Origin: Himantopus leucocephalus
Lineage: Eukaryota; Chordata; Aves; Charadriiformes; Recurvirostridae
DNA: 64,000 bases
Reading direction: 5' to 3'
Assembly (NCBI GenBank): GCA_003993805.1
Contig: RSEF01000002.1
Span: 95,759,502-95,823,501 of the forward strand
Part shown: positions 1 to 13,603 of the stretch, in pieces
How the letters are laid out: each line of letters starts with the position of its first letter
How positions within the stretch are numbered: the stretch's first letter is position 1
Notes under the pieces: model-generated
The model's input: only the letters and a program-made list of their open reading frames with translations
Told to the model about the DNA's origin: nothing
The model's database searches: none
Made by a program: the position numbers and the translations under genes

Positions 1-307
1 TATTTGTCCTGCAGACCTGGGCGTGGAAGGGATTCAAGATCTGTGTAGGGGAATAGACTGCCAGCGTGTGCATGCACAAAGGTTGGGGCTGCGAAGAAGC
101 CTGGAGTCCTTTCCACTAACTCTGTTCAGGAAACCAGAATGTTTAAGCTGGCTGAAAAGAATGCAGCAATGCACACAGAAGTGTTGTTTATGATGCTGTT
201 ATTAAAAAAAATACACACCAGATTTTTTTATTAAAAAATGAACTATTGATCTGGCAAAAAAAAAATTATAATAATATGTCATGGCAGTATGTGACCCGTT
301 TTCATAG

Positions 308-308
308 N
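308..308. other. Single-N contig join with 9-bp flanking overlap
   Basis: A lone N sits between two identical 9-mers, TTTTCATAG at 299-307 and again at 309-317. This is the pattern left when two contigs whose ends overlap slightly are placed side by side with a one-base gap instead of being merged. The true sequence probably holds TTTTCATAG once, though a real short duplication cannot be excluded. Confidence 0.8.
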
Positions 309-3119
309 TTTTCATAGGATGTTTTGGATGCTTTTTGATTTTCAATATTCTTTTCCACATGCTGTTGCTATGGTAAGAATCAGCACATCAGGGAGAGGCA
401 TCATAACAAATAATATCGTAACAAATAACCTGTAAGAGCTTTGCATTTCCTGGGGCAGCACGGGGTCAGTTTGGAGTTTCTACCGAAGCACTGTCAAAAG
501 AATTTTCAAACTGTGGGCGGCATCTCTCTTGTTATTCATGGACTACTTTTCCATGGCCAAAACAAATCAAGAAAGTCAACCTTTTTATCAATAAGATTAT
601 ATTAACTACAAACAAATTTTCACCTCCTTTAGAAAATTTTAGGTGTTCCTTAAATCAGGAGGGAAAATAGAAAGAAACAAAGCCAGAAGGAAATGTGATG
701 AGGTAATGGAGACAAAGCTAAGAAAAGCAAAATTAGAGAGTTCAAGCTTTTGCAGGGGGACAGGAGGGAGCCCCAGGTTTACTCAATTTTACTTCTAGGA
801 ATAAATTCATGATAAAATTGGATGAGTAAGAGAACTTGGAAATACCAGCTGTGGCCTATAATGGCATGCCAAGTTCCTACACGGTAAAGATTGACCAAAG
901 TATTTGAGTATTAAAAAACAAGTGGCATCTTCAGGTGGTTCCAGACCTAATTGCTGCAACTGCATTACCAAGAGTACTTGTGTACCACAGCCTGCTAAAC
1001 AGAGATCCTGTTGAAGAGAGTTTTGAATTTACTGAACGGAAGTTACCTACATTTTGAAACGTGATGACCTAAGCTTATCACATGATACAAAGCTCTACTT
1101 AGTACACTTTTTAAATAGTAAGTCTAGTTACAGATTAATTATATACATGGGGAGAGGTGGAGAGGGGATTAGAGACTCCGGGTTTTTCTGAGTAGCCGAA
1201 GCCACAGGAGATGACAAGCAGTGGCTCTGCTGGAAGACCAGGAGATCAAAGAGAGTCCTTATTCAGTGTTAGAAGAGAATGGGTTTGCCACACAACAAGG
1301 CTAACTCCCATTCTCGCAGCAGGACGCTGGGGGAAAGATTTTGAGAGGACTGCTGGTCCCCTCCTGAGTTACAGACTTTGAATATAGGAAACTACAGTTT
1401 GACCTCTGTCCATTAGGTAGCCAAAACTAGGGAGACTGACCAAGAGAGTTTAGTCCAAATTTAGTGTTTCTCACTGCAAACCTGAGGGGTCCTTTATATA
1501 AATGCTCCCGTCAATCCAGATGTTGCTCTAAATTATCACCTAAATGCCAGGACACACGTAGAAGAGTAGCTCTATAATATTAAACCATTTAAAATGGAAA
1601 GTATAAAAAAAAAATTTAGTTAGAGGTTTAGTTAATTCTTCAGGCTACAATGATTTCAGTTATTTTTGAAGCAGGCATCTCCTCAGTCGCAGAGTCGGTG
1701 GCCTCATGCTGAGCCCAGCATCCCTTAGGAATCATGCAGAGTTTGCATTGCAATCGTGTTTCCAGTAAGCATTTTAGCAATGTGGCAGGCTTGCCTTCAA
1801 ATATGCTGGCTGCGGTTTGCTCACAGTAACCTTGTTCAGACCCACCTACATGTTCCAAGGGTTAGCTTTCTGCTGTTTATCCTGCTTAATATTTTGATCC
1901 AACGTACCAGATCTCACTTGCAGGTTGGTTTGCAAACTTCCCGAGCAGCAAAGTCGTGGTGGAGGTGCCTCCTTGGCAGCGGAGAGACTGTATTCCTGCT
2001 GAGGGATGTCGCTGAAGACCAGCAACCCTGGCCATCCTGAGCTTGGATGGTCCTCCTGCCTGCTAGCATAAGTGCCTTCACATAGTGTGGAGACAGTGGA
2101 GTTCAATAATAACTAGACTGAGGAAGCGGGGGGCTCAGCTGGCTGAAAACGTAGGCCTCCTGGAAAATCCCCCTCTAACATGTTTCAGTCTCTAACTTCT
2201 GTCAATATTAAAAAGGATTTTATGCCAAGGACCTCTCTGAAAATCCTCCTAACCTTCTGTCTTTATTGGTATTAGATGTGGATATTTTAAATCAGTGTGC
2301 AGAATTACTGTTACTTTTAGACTGTTTTTCTGAAAGGCTGATGGCAGTCTGCTTCTTGCCTTCCTCCTCTTCTCTCTGATAACTCTTGTGTCCATTTGCC
2401 GATATCACCCACATCAGCCATGGGGCTGAAAAGCTCAGAATACAATCCAGTCCTTAGAAGTTTCTTCCAGATCTGTGCCTGGACAGATGAGGAGGACACT
2501 GACCCCAAGGATGAGACCGCAGATTGTCCGTGATGGGCCTCAGGCAGACCTTTGACATGCTTCAACCATAGGAGTCGGTCAATGGCTGAACCTTCTTAGA
2601 CAACTAGGACACTTGAAATCAACACAAGTTTGTAAAAAACTAGGCTTCTTTAATGCCCTTTCTGTAATGCTTTTGTTCATATTCCTGACAAATGGTAACT
2701 ATGCACATCTTTCATGGCTACTTTTGGCATTTAGGGATGCTCGGCACTGTGCAGACCTTTGTTTTCTGCTGCAACTTTTGTTAGAATTGTGTTAATTTTC
2801 ACTGTTGTTACAGCTTCTGGTGCATTTTGAATAGTCATATATTTCACTAAGTAGTGTATTTCAAATGCTTCTTTGAGAAGAATTGTGAGATTTAAAATGT
2901 GGAAGGTCTGAATGAAAAACAACGTTCTTCTTTGTAGCCCTGTTTTGAGGGTGTCTTCTGACACATGAAACTTTCATTATACTTTAATTATTGATAGGAA
3001 GCATTTTCTTACCAGCATAGCACTTACACACAGTGAAATCACTTTTCAGGAGAAATTACTGCAAGCAATTTTTGGATGAGTTTCAGTTTTGCAAATTGCT
3101 TAGGGTTTTTTTCCTTTGT

Positions 3120-3760
3120 TTTTTCTTAGTGCCCCATAAATTAAAGCACAAATGATAAGCAAGATCGTTATGCTGTCATGAATCACTCAAGTTCTAATGG
3201 CCTAATGCACTAAGCCTTAATTAGTAATATTGTATTTTTAAAAAGACAATATTGTGAATGGAACCTGAACATGCACTGTTTTATAACTGGGCTTCCCAGA
3301 AGATTTTAAATGGATTCCTCATAGTATGTTTTTAAATAATTGATACGGCCACTTCAAGCCCTTAGTAGACAAACGAATTTTTGGCTGCTAGTGACAAAAT
3401 TTGGTTTGGGCGTAATAACTTCACAGAGACGTGGCACTGCATACATCTGCTGCTCTAATTAGAAAGTTTGCCTAGGGTGCTTGTATCAGAAAGAGTGGCA
3501 AAAAATAGTGCTGCACAATCTGTTGTAACAGAGTGATTCCTGCAAAATGTGATTTATACAAGATTTCTGGTTAACGCTTTCAGTTCTGCTGGAACACTCA
3601 GATGCCATTTCGGCAAATTTTATACAGGCAGCACTGTGTTGGCCTTACCTGACTGGGCTGCCTGCTTGGAAATGCTACTGTTGTATGCTAGATTTAGGGC
3701 CTGCGAGTGCATTGGTCCGTGATGCAAAAGGCCATTGCTGCTCTATCCCACAGCAGTCTG
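3120..3760. promoter_or_regulatory. Candidate conserved non-coding element with two TAATTA cores
   Basis: A roughly 640-bp repeat-free stretch. Two homeodomain-type TAATTA cores lie at 3218-3223 and 3456-3461. An 8-bp perfect inverted repeat, AATATTGT at 3226-3233 and ACAATATT at 3246-3253 with a 12-nt loop, lies right beside the first core. There is no sustained open frame (the 61-codon frame at 3707-3892 is unremarkable). Such motif-rich, low-complexity-free DNA is typical of developmental enhancers in vertebrate gene deserts. Conservation itself could not be tested, so the call is an inference from composition and motifs. Confidence 0.3.
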
Positions 3761-6700
3761 CGAACAGGCCCTTGGGCCGCTCCAGCCACAGAGAATAAGC
3801 CAGCCATTGCGGTTCCCTGGTGCTGTCCCCCTTTATTCCAGATAGGCTTTCAAGTTACGCTTTTTCACATAGGCAGTGGAAATCAGGAGTAACAGCAGAG
3901 AAGGAGTTTTGGTGCCGAAAGCAATTGCTGTGGGACGATGATCAAGAGCATCTCATCTAACCAGGGAGCATACAGCATTTGCAACCAAGCCCTTCTTACC
4001 AGAGCAGTTGTATCTCATCCAGTCGAACAGCATTCGGGTCAAAATAAATAGCTGTGGTTATGGGCAGAATTAATCGGAAGTCTGTGAGTAAGAATGGCTT
4101 TTACTGGCTTGCTGATTTGAATTTACCCATTCACCGAATATTTCCTGGGAAAGGATCAGTTTCAACAAATACCTGGTTTTAAACACACAGCAGGAGTTTG
4201 TTGTCATGGAATTATAATTTATTGCAGCTTTCTGGAGAAACCTGGTGGGCTTGGTGGAGAGTATAGAGAGACAGGTCCTATTCTCCTTAGACCTCATTTA
4301 AGTTAATAAATAATTCCAGTACAAGGCACTTTAAGGGTGCTGAAAATAAAGCAAAGTGGAATTTGATTTAAAGAAAAGGAAAACGTTTACGCCTTGGAGA
4401 AAGTGAAATGTGATCAGCCACGTGAAATTCCCTGTTATCAACCCATCTGAATGTTTGAGAGGGTAGATATATGTCTTAAAGGCAAGTACAGGTGTTACAG
4501 GAGATGCAACTCTATTTTACATGTCGAATTATGTGTTCATACTATGGTATTGCAAAGCAGCAAAGAGGCAAAGCAGCTCTTCAGATATGCTAATGAAATG
4601 TTTATGAAAGAAATATCAGATATCAGGAATCAGAGAAATGTAGTAACCTAATGTGAAGGTGTACTTCTGAATATCTGTTGTTCTTTTGAATTTTCCTTAT
4701 CGATATCTTTACAGAGTCAGAAAGGATGAAGCAGTATGATGCTGAGGGATCTCATGCGTTTATAGAGCATCCTGCCTGACATACAGCTGGATTTGAATTT
4801 CTTTCTTTTACAGTTTTAGGCTTTAGCTAATCCAAGTACTTAAGTATGTTGTTAAATCTATGGTCAGTGTAACTGTTAAAGTATTTATCTTTTTTCAAAG
4901 CCACAAATGACGATGGTAGAACGGTATCTGGAATATATATACATTGATGAATTTGTGGATAAATAGCATAAAGTATTTATCTTATATCCATGAAATATCA
5001 GAAATTTTCAAACTAATGAAAAGATAGTGTTTTTGTGCCAGGATGTGGGGGGGAATTAGAAAGGAAAAGAGGAGAGGAAACCACAAATTGTTGTCATTTA
5101 TTTGATCACCTAGCAGCAAACACCTAAAAATCAAAGAAATCTGATTAGAATGGTGAGAGACTTTAGACGACCTGGTGTTGGAGTTAAGTTTATTTTCCCT
5201 GTAAGGCATGCTTAAAGTGTTCCATTTATGGGTATTTGAGGCTTTTTTAAAGTTTAATTTCCACTGAACTGAAATTTATAGTTCTAGGGAGGATCTCATA
5301 AGGGAGGACTATATAAAATTCCTTTCTTACCCTTCTAAATGATTCTTCTTTTCAGCGGGTCATTAGCTTTTATGCAGTATGCTGTGTTCATTTGTGGACT
5401 AACTTTTGACGTATGTATTATTCATGTTGTGATTGGTGTTCAACTTTCATGAATGATTTCGTTGTCCAAAAGAACATTAGAAAGAACAAAGAATGTCATT
5501 TTGAATGCACTGGTACTCCACATGCTGATTCATGTTGGGCATACACCAAGACTTTTTGCATATCCTTTCTAAATCACTCTTGATACACAAGTGAAATTGA
5601 ATTAATTATAGAATGATATTCCATCTTCAGCAAAGATGCGTTACATTCTTGTTTGTCCTGCTTGCCTCATCAGCACAAAAGACCATATATACAGGCAATT
5701 TCTTTTCTGCCCTTTTCAAGTCCCCAGACAATGATACAAGACCAAAAGGATGACAGGAGCCAGGTTTTATGCTCAAGGTCCTTCCCTCATTTCAGAAATG
5801 ATCACTCTTCAAAACAGAATTGAAAATCAGAAGCTGATGGTCAAAAAGTGCAAACGTGGCTAAAACCTAAAATGTGGCAGCTTGGAGATGTTTCCATGGC
5901 ACCTTGTTTCCATGGCCTGAAGTTCAGGGGACTGATGTTTTTTTATGAACTTCACTTCCTGACGAACCAGTGTCCCCTGGTATAAGGAGCAGCCTTACCC
6001 CTTTTTTCGTGGATCATGGGAATCTTATGGCCAACAGCATCATGGAAGATCTGGTCAAGCCAGAGAAAGGAACGGGAGTACATACATTTCAAACCACCAT
6101 GTGGGAAACACTGTTACTTCCAAGTGCAAGTGTTCTGGCTTTGACCAACATCGGAAGAGCTTTTCTGTCAGACTTTTTCAGGGGAAGTAATTTTTTCTGC
6201 TGGAGTGGGGTGAAAAAGGCAGGTGGAGATGGACAGGGAGTATTATCACCAAAGTATTTTTCTGCTGAAATGAATTTCTGATACAAAGCGTTCAATCAAA
6301 CTCTCGTGCCTTAGCATCACGTGAGCTGGATGAGAACGATGAGCAGCCAAAACCCCAGCTACACATCTTTTTGGGCACTTGTTAGCAGACACCGAAGGTT
6401 CCTTGGATCCTATCTGGAGCTGCAACAGAGAGCTGAATGAAGTACAATACTTGAGAGCAATAAGAAAAAAAAAATCACTAAATAATTTGAGTGTAATAGA
6501 ACTATATGCCTGCAGGTAGCAGGGGTTCACAGAACACGATTGCTCATTAAGCTATTGTATATGTATTCATGCAGGGGGATACATGGAAAATAGGATGCAA
6601 GAGCTTAGAATTTATGTGGTGTTCTTACTGGAAAAAAAAGACAGCACTTGTTAAAAAAAAACCCAATTAATTATTTCTTATGTCACATGACCTAAAGTTT

Positions 6701-7317
6701 GGCTGAGGAAAAATTAAAAATTGCTGGCAGGTGACTCTGAAAGGATCCTACAGTAGCTGGTTTACAGGCACACTTTCTCATCCAGTACCAATTTTGAAGG
6801 TACCAATTTTTGATAATCATTTGAAGGTGCCAAGCATACAGTTCTGTAATAAAGCTCTGTCACTTTGTTGCAGTGCAACTTATTGCAGGCTAAAGAGCTG
6901 GACTACAAACTGGAAGAAGTACTAAAAAAATGGCTAAGATGTCATTCTTAGTAAAGTAGCTCTCGAACAGAAATAGTAGAAGGAAATGCAGAAAACAAGG
7001 GATCACTCAAAAAATCTAGTTGCAAAAATCTAATTTACACCTGCTGATGCAAATTAGAGTTACCCTGGGTTTGGGAGAGCAGATACTAAGATACTGTCTC
7101 AAATATTTTTTGTGTAATAAGCAACATTATCTGCAATGTCCCTCCTTTTTTGGTATAAGAATGCAGTTGGGTAGGGGAGAGTGTAGAAGTCACCTCAATA
7201 TATTTTCTTTAGCATTTCTTTCAAGGAGGGCTGCCATCCTGCCTGGGCTCCTAAAGATTCCCTCTAATACTTGAAGCATATTTTCTGTTGGTTGGAGAGT
7301 AGCTTCAGTAGTCAAAT

Positions 7318-7530
7318 TCATATGAATTGGGGACTTAATGAATAAGGGTGCCTCATACAGATGCTTAAAGAAAATTCCTCCTCCTGAGCCGGCTCTTGTG
7401 AGATTTATTATGAGGAAGAATAATCCAGGCCGGTATTTGATAATTGCGCAGTTAAATCTGAGATTTATTCAATCTGCTGTCTGCTCAGATAGTCACAGTT
7501 TTCACAAAACTCAAGCTTGAGAAATGCACA
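7318..7530. promoter_or_regulatory. Candidate conserved non-coding element with repeated TGAGATTTATT
   Basis: The 11-mer TGAGATTTATT occurs twice, at 7399-7409 and 7459-7469, exactly 60 bp apart. Between them is a motif-rich stretch including ATAATCC (bicoid/OTX-like core TAATCC, around 7420) and TGATAATTGCGCA. The region has no interspersed repeat and no convincing coding frame. Repeated 11-mers at a fixed distance in otherwise unique DNA suggest a factor-binding cluster. This is inferred, not demonstrated. Confidence 0.3.
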
Positions 7531-8221
7531 TACGTGTACAGGCACTGTGTGCTTTATTTATTTCTCTGCAATCATATTGCATGGAAATACACTTGTCTAT
7601 TCTGTGAGGAGAATCAGGCTTCAATTTCCTTATTCAAACCCCAATGTAGTTATAGTCTTCTGTGGTTTTGATTTTCATTGTAGAACTTCTCACAGACAGC
7701 TTTACTGGGGTTTTATTATGAGTCATGGTAGTCTGCTCGTCTCTTCTGTTTCTGCCTAATATAATCTGTAAACTTTAAAGTAATATTTGGTTTCCTTTTT
7801 ACTGAAATTTTAACCAGTGGGATAAAATATAAAGCATTACTAAGATATTGCCATTCAGCATAATTTAGTTTAGCTGGTGTAGTTGCTTTGGAGTCCACCC
7901 TAGTAGCTAACATGCACAAGCACTGAGGTTTCTGACTGTGTCGGTAAGCTCAGTGTTGAAATCCCTCTTATTTGTTTCACCATTTTGAACACTTTAACAT
8001 ATTCCACCACAAGGTCTCTTGCTGCACAGAAATATTTTAAATGGCTCTGTTAGAGCAAGTTCAAAAGATGATCTCTCTGACATGCATTCTTCAAAGCAAG
8101 ACTGCGTTTCTCTGCAACAAAAAAATGTGTCTTACTTCTCCCCCTTCCTACTGTGAGATGTGCCAGAGCTGTCATTTTTTCAGTAGGGATTGTTTATAAA
8201 AAGGACCTATATTCTGCTGTT

Positions 8222-8665
8222 CAGCACACTAGAAACCCTTTAGTTTTCAGTTTCAGTGTATAAATATTGATTTTGTACCTCACTGGTTTTGTTAGTTAAC
8301 ACAAAGGCGATAGCATTTTTGTTGAATAAATGTCTTCAAGGAAATAAAATTCTGTACCGTCCTAAAAGCTATATGCTTGTTTTATAAAGTGACCATTTAA
8401 TCCCAGCAGCTAATTGCTGTCTGTTTGGGGTATTCTGGCTTGGATGTAATATGTTGTGTTACTTAAGAAAGCCATCCTCAAAAATGACTGTGGATGGCTC
8501 TTTATGATCAAGCTATGCAAAATTTACATGCAGATTCAAGTTAAAGTCATCAGAGCACTTGATTCTGCTGTTAGATATGTATAGCTATTCTTGATGGACC
8601 TCCTCATTTACTCAGTTCTTTTAATGTAACTTTAGATTAAGCATAAGTATCATTGCCCATTAGAA
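8222..8665. promoter_or_regulatory. Candidate conserved non-coding stretch
   Basis: Repeat-free AT-rich DNA with closely packed recognisable cores: GTTAGTTAAC near 8290, GCAGCTAATTGCTG near 8406, and two AATAAA hexamers near 8326 and 8342. The AATAAA hexamers would also fit the end of a transcript, but no coding exon is seen upstream and no convincing downstream GU-rich element follows. It could be an enhancer-like element or an unrelated 3' UTR. Confidence is low because no alignment was possible. Confidence 0.22.
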
Positions 8666-11600
8666 AGCACTGGATTTTGCAGGGCCCACTCAGCTTCGGA
8701 TTTCTCTTTCCAGTATGTCAAGAAATTAGGAACAGAGGATGAGTTAGAACCAGGAAGGGTCCCATGCTTTGATCCAGTGAAAGTGCTTTTCATAAAAAGG
8801 CCTTAAAGCTAATTATCCATAGAAAAACTGCACTTTGAACCTCGGCCTCAAGCTGTGGGATTTGATTCCTAGAAGCTAAATTTGTGGCTCGGTGACCAAC
8901 CCTCGCTCCTCTTCCTGGGAACCTGGCTTCAGAACTCCAGCCAGTTGGAAAACACTTCTGTAACCAGAATGAGAACAGCCTCATGCTTGCAAAGGTTACA
9001 GATAGAGGATACTTGGCAATGTGAAAAATCAGCCTCACTGGTGTATATTTCAACACTTCTCTGAAAGCTCAGTTTTGCAGGTTGCTGAGCTTTGCTCAGC
9101 CGCGATCAATTCCTCCTGAAACCAGTGGACCAAACCCTCAGCTTCATAAATCAGGGAAACTGCTACTGTCCCACATATATGCTTGATTACTACAGAAAAA
9201 AAATCACGTTAAAGCTGGAGATAGTCTGCATTTTCAGATCTGCATATTTTAAGTCTGCATTTCTACACAACACTATTTGGTACTAGGAGAAGTTTCTGAT
9301 CAAACAGGGGGTTTTATTGGCTCATAGATTAGTAAGATCCTTTTTTTTTTCTTTTGAGAGAGTAATTTTTTTCCTTTTCCATGTAAGCGTCGTGTGTCTC
9401 ACTCCTCCTCCATCGATTAGTAAGGTATGGAAAGCCACTTCTGATTTACCAGCAATTCTTCTCTTCTTTCAAGTGCATTCAGATGAAAGTTGATGAGTAC
9501 CACCAGTCGTACAATACAACCAGGTAGCAACACTTCAGCTTCCCTGGGCAGGTATTGTCTGCCTTGGACTCGACGAATTGCAGACTTAAAGGTGTTCCCC
9601 AGCAAATACGAGAAACAGATCATCTTCACCGCATTGAGTTTTCCTAAGAGGTTGTGGAAGGAAACTTAGGGAGGGTGAACACGGCAATTCACATAAGCCA
9701 ATACTATCTCCTGCTTTTGTCACAAATACCACATTTGACAAACACAGAAAAGAGCAAAGGGTAAATGAGAAATGAAAGGGAAACAAGTATTCTTGTGTCT
9801 GCACTAGTCCTCCTCCTACAGCCTTCCAGAGAGTCTCACAAAATGCTCCACGCCAAGTCAGGTTTTTCACCCTGTGAGCCCTGGAAGCTCATCCATAGGG
9901 TTCCCCAGTAACTCCCACAGACTTGCCTACATGGAGAATGCTGGCTCAGGGCTTACTGTCAGAAGGCTTTTCATGCATTAGTGAATCCCAGTATTTCAGA
10001 CTTGCAAGAAGGGATTCAAGACAACCTGCTCGGAAGCACTACTTTCTCAGAGTTGTTCCTTTCATATTTATTTTTGAAGCTATGCAGCAGGGTATCTGCT
10101 CCTAGCTCTCTCCTTCCTCTGCCAGGCTTTCATGCCGTCGTGTTTCATCGTCATCTCGAAGAAGGCATTTCACAGTCACCTGCAGTGCCTGCGTGACTCA
10201 ACATCAGGGTTCATTTGGGGCAGCAATCTGACTCTACTTGCGCAAGCATGTCTTCACAGGTGCAGTGGTGGCAATTTTATCTGCCTTTTACTCCACAACT
10301 AGGAATGAATTTCTTGCTATGCTATTTATTTAGTCAGAATCTGGGTCTTACATCTTTGCCTTTCGATTGTACCTGGACATAAAGGAGACTCAACTTTTCA
10401 CAGCTCTTTTATAGTTTAATGTACTGCAGTTTCTTTGGTCACTGAAAGTGTCAACTTTACAATAGGGAAACAACACCTTGCTAGCCACCTCAATGAAGAT
10501 GAAGGTATTGCCTCTCCATAACTGTCTTCCTAATCCTTTAAGCCTTTCCCAGGCCAAATTCCTGTCAACTTCATAGGAATGCAAGAAATCTAGGATAACA
10601 ACTTACAACAATTGCTAATCCAGTCTCTGTTTGAATAATGCAGTAGTTGTATAGATACTGAAGTTAGGAGTCTACATTTCTGTTTGCATTATTTCTGGCA
10701 ATTAGTCCTTCAAGAAGCAGAGGGGTTCATATGTGAGAAATGCTGCTAGTTTTCGTAATCTTGTTGTGGTGCTTGTTTTCATTGCAAATACTTGTGTGGA
10801 TAGAGACAAAAAAGAATCGCAGCTAAAGATTCCATCCACTATTTATTCATTTTTTACCTTTTAATTGTCTTTTATTTGTGGCACAGTAGCTAGCAAAGAA
10901 GCTGCGTCGGCGTACATTATTTGAGATAACTTCCTATTTTTGAAGGTAGGGGCTGTGTAAAAATGTTTTGAATAATGACCTTTGGGGTACGGCAGTACTA
11001 CACAAATCTTACTGTCAATAGAGCTAGTAGGAAGAAAAACAATTGAGGGAGCACATTAGCACTCCAAAGCACATACTGTTAGTTCCGCAAGAAAATACTT
11101 ACTGAGCTGACAAACACTGGGCAAGGTTTGCCTTGCTGCAGTATAAAGTGACTGCAGCTTCTCCTTCCCATTGTAAAACAATACTTGCAATTAAATGTCT
11201 AACAAAAATAGATATACATAAAGCAGACTTACTGATAACTGTTGGTTCAAACCTTCTCAGCACGTGTGCACCCCAATGTCCTTCTCTCCAGAGTCTTTGC
11301 TTTGTACTGCTCAGCATCCATTTCCCCACCATCTGAGGGAATTAGGGGGAGAAAACACTGAGAAAGAGAGCACTTTGCTCCATTTTTGAAAAACAAAACC
11401 AATAATCTAAAAGAAATGTAAGAAACCCAAACAACGCAAACTTAAGACCTTTAACATAAATAGTTTGAGACATGGGCCACTGGTAAGGCTATAGCCTTTT
11501 ATACCCTTGCTCTTGCTCTGTGCTCCTCCCAGGTAAAAGCAGAGTTCCTAGCCATGTTTTCACAAAGGATGTGCCATGAGCAGCCAAGGAGCCAGTTTTA

Positions 11601-13579
11601 TAAGAGAATGCTGTCCAACCATAATGAAGAATACTTCATTAATTTGGAACCTTCCGATACAAAATAAACTCTGTGTTTTGATCAACATGATGCCTACAGA
11701 AATTGATGTAGGAATCTGTGTTGAACATAACCCATTGTGAGAAATGCAGATCTTTGCCCATTTGGAGTGAGCTAAAAAGATGCAAGAGACCCAAGCTCTC
11801 AAAGGCACCAAATGCCCACAAAAATTTCTATGAGCCTTCACATAAATACCTTTGAGGATCTTTCTCTTGCCCATTTGATAACCCAACCTGAACTAACATC
11901 TATCGCAATAAGGCTTGTTTTAGCATCAATGAGATAAGCAGCTTAGGATGGGAACACTCTTCAGCCAACCATTATAAACACCACGCGGTGTTCTCTTCTT
12001 TAAGCTCTTGAGCAGCTGCCTCAAGCACATCTGTTAGTCAATGCAGAGAGCTGGGAACTTCCAGAAGGCCATTCAGTTATTAAATGGATTGTGTTACCCT
12101 CAGTTTTAAGAGGATGATAGCCCCCTGGTAAATGAAGTGTTTTCATTTGTCCTGCAAAGACTTAAGTAACATTTCTGTGGGAACATAAACAATAATTACT
12201 ACGTGGATCACAGTAGTTTTCAGATACGATCTTACAGACCCTCAGGCATCAGTGGAGTAGTCCTGAGGGATCTGTGAAAGGTAATTAACAATATCATCCC
12301 ACTGGTAGAAAATTTTGTTATCTAGGGATCCATTCATTCAGCAGAAAATTATTGGGGAATATAAACAGAAAAACGTTTTAAAACACAGGGAACTGCTGCA
12401 TCAGAGCCAAATGATATTAGCAGTTGAAGAAATATGCTAAATTAGGATGCAAATGAAGATACTCCTTAAATATCTCAAAATGGTAAGGTGTTCTGTCGAC
12501 ACATCTGGAGGTGATAATGAACTTACACCACTTCCTTGTGGGAGCTCTGTTTCCTATGTGACTACATTTTCACAGGGCCAACTGGAGCTGCGTTTCTCCT
12601 AAAACCAATTGTCCTGAAATAGGGCTGTGTTTCTGAGTCAGTTCTTCCAGTCTTATATTTATGAGAGAGAAATTGGACGTTTGAAGTGAAGGTGCGGCAG
12701 TTGTCTATACAACTGTCTGTAGCATCTGATTGTCCGGTAAGTAAAGAGTGAAACCTTTCAAGAGTTTGATTCTTTGAGCTCCTTCTGTTCATGCTGGTGG
12801 CAATGAATACTGGTAGGAAGCCATGTAAAAAGACAGAAGCAGCTCAACTGAGAAGACCATAGCCAGTGAAAACAACAGGAACGTTTAAATGGGTGTTGCA
12901 GGAGGTTTTGTTTTGAGGGCATACTGTCAGAGAGAGGACCACTGATTCACCTTTATTTACTGCCCAGCAACATTTGGACAATATTCCACTTTCTCCTACT
13001 TGTATTTGTTCAGATTTGTGTATAATTACCCTGCCTGAGGTCCTGGTAACTAACCAAGAGGGACAATTTACATTAGCAACTACATAGACAACTGTGTAGG
13101 TAGGGTGACGCAGGCAGTTGATTTTATTTTATTGACTGCATGAATCGGAAGAGTAAGAAAAAATCACACAAAAGGGTTTTGTTCAGAAAATGAAAATCTA
13201 CAAAACACCCACCCCAATATTTAGTTTAACCCAAAGTGAAAATTGTGCTTATGCTTCATTTTGGGTTTTAAACTCTCCAGTAGAAATACAGTTAGTTTTA
13301 CAAATAAAAATATGATAGAAATACAGGTAGTCTCACTCAGAAGCAAGCATTGGAATGGTTAATTTACAACTGCCTAGATTTTTTTCTTCATACACAGACC
13401 AAAAAAGCAGAGCCTTTGTACTGAGTTCAGGCTGAATTTTGCCAGGGGAGGACTGATGGCCTTTTTTATGGGTGCTCAGCAGGGTAGCGTGCCCAGACCC
13501 AGTATCTCCAGTGTCTGAGTATGCCAAGCGCTAAGTTTGAAAAGGTCTGCGATTTTTCTTTCCTTTTTTTTTTCTTCAG

Positions 13580-13603
13580 GAGCGTGAAATGTTTCTGATG
13601 CGA
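13580..13603 (+). other. Candidate exon start, truncated by the assembly gap
   Basis: A long pyrimidine tract (about 13550-13577, almost all T and C) ends in CAG at 13577-13579, an excellent splice-acceptor context. It is followed by 24 nt and then the 100-N gap. Of the three frames only one is open, reading EREMFLMR; the other two hit stops within the 24 nt. If real, this is the first 24 nt of an exon whose remainder is in the gap. No continuation is obvious in the first bases after the gap. The peptide is too short to identify and acceptor-like tracts are common in AT-rich DNA. Confidence 0.25.

Larger units (their letters stand above)
309..13603. other. Unique AT-rich non-coding sequence, no gene recognised
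   Basis: No coding gene, CR1 copy or RNA gene is recognised across this contig. Open frames are at most 108 codons, lie scattered on both strands, show no recognisable domain and often overlap each other in different frames, as expected by chance. Stretches at 3120-3760, 7318-7530 and 8222-8665 read like conserved non-coding DNA and are listed separately. The rest holds short homopolymer runs only. It may be intergenic or deep intronic; the sequence alone does not decide. Confidence 0.6.

Noticed and set aside
5356..5410. 55-nt segment with acceptor CTTTTCAG and donor-like GTATGT, open for 18 codons
   Set aside because: The donor context is weak and there is no other support. It was kept as an example of how often splice-like pairs occur by chance here.
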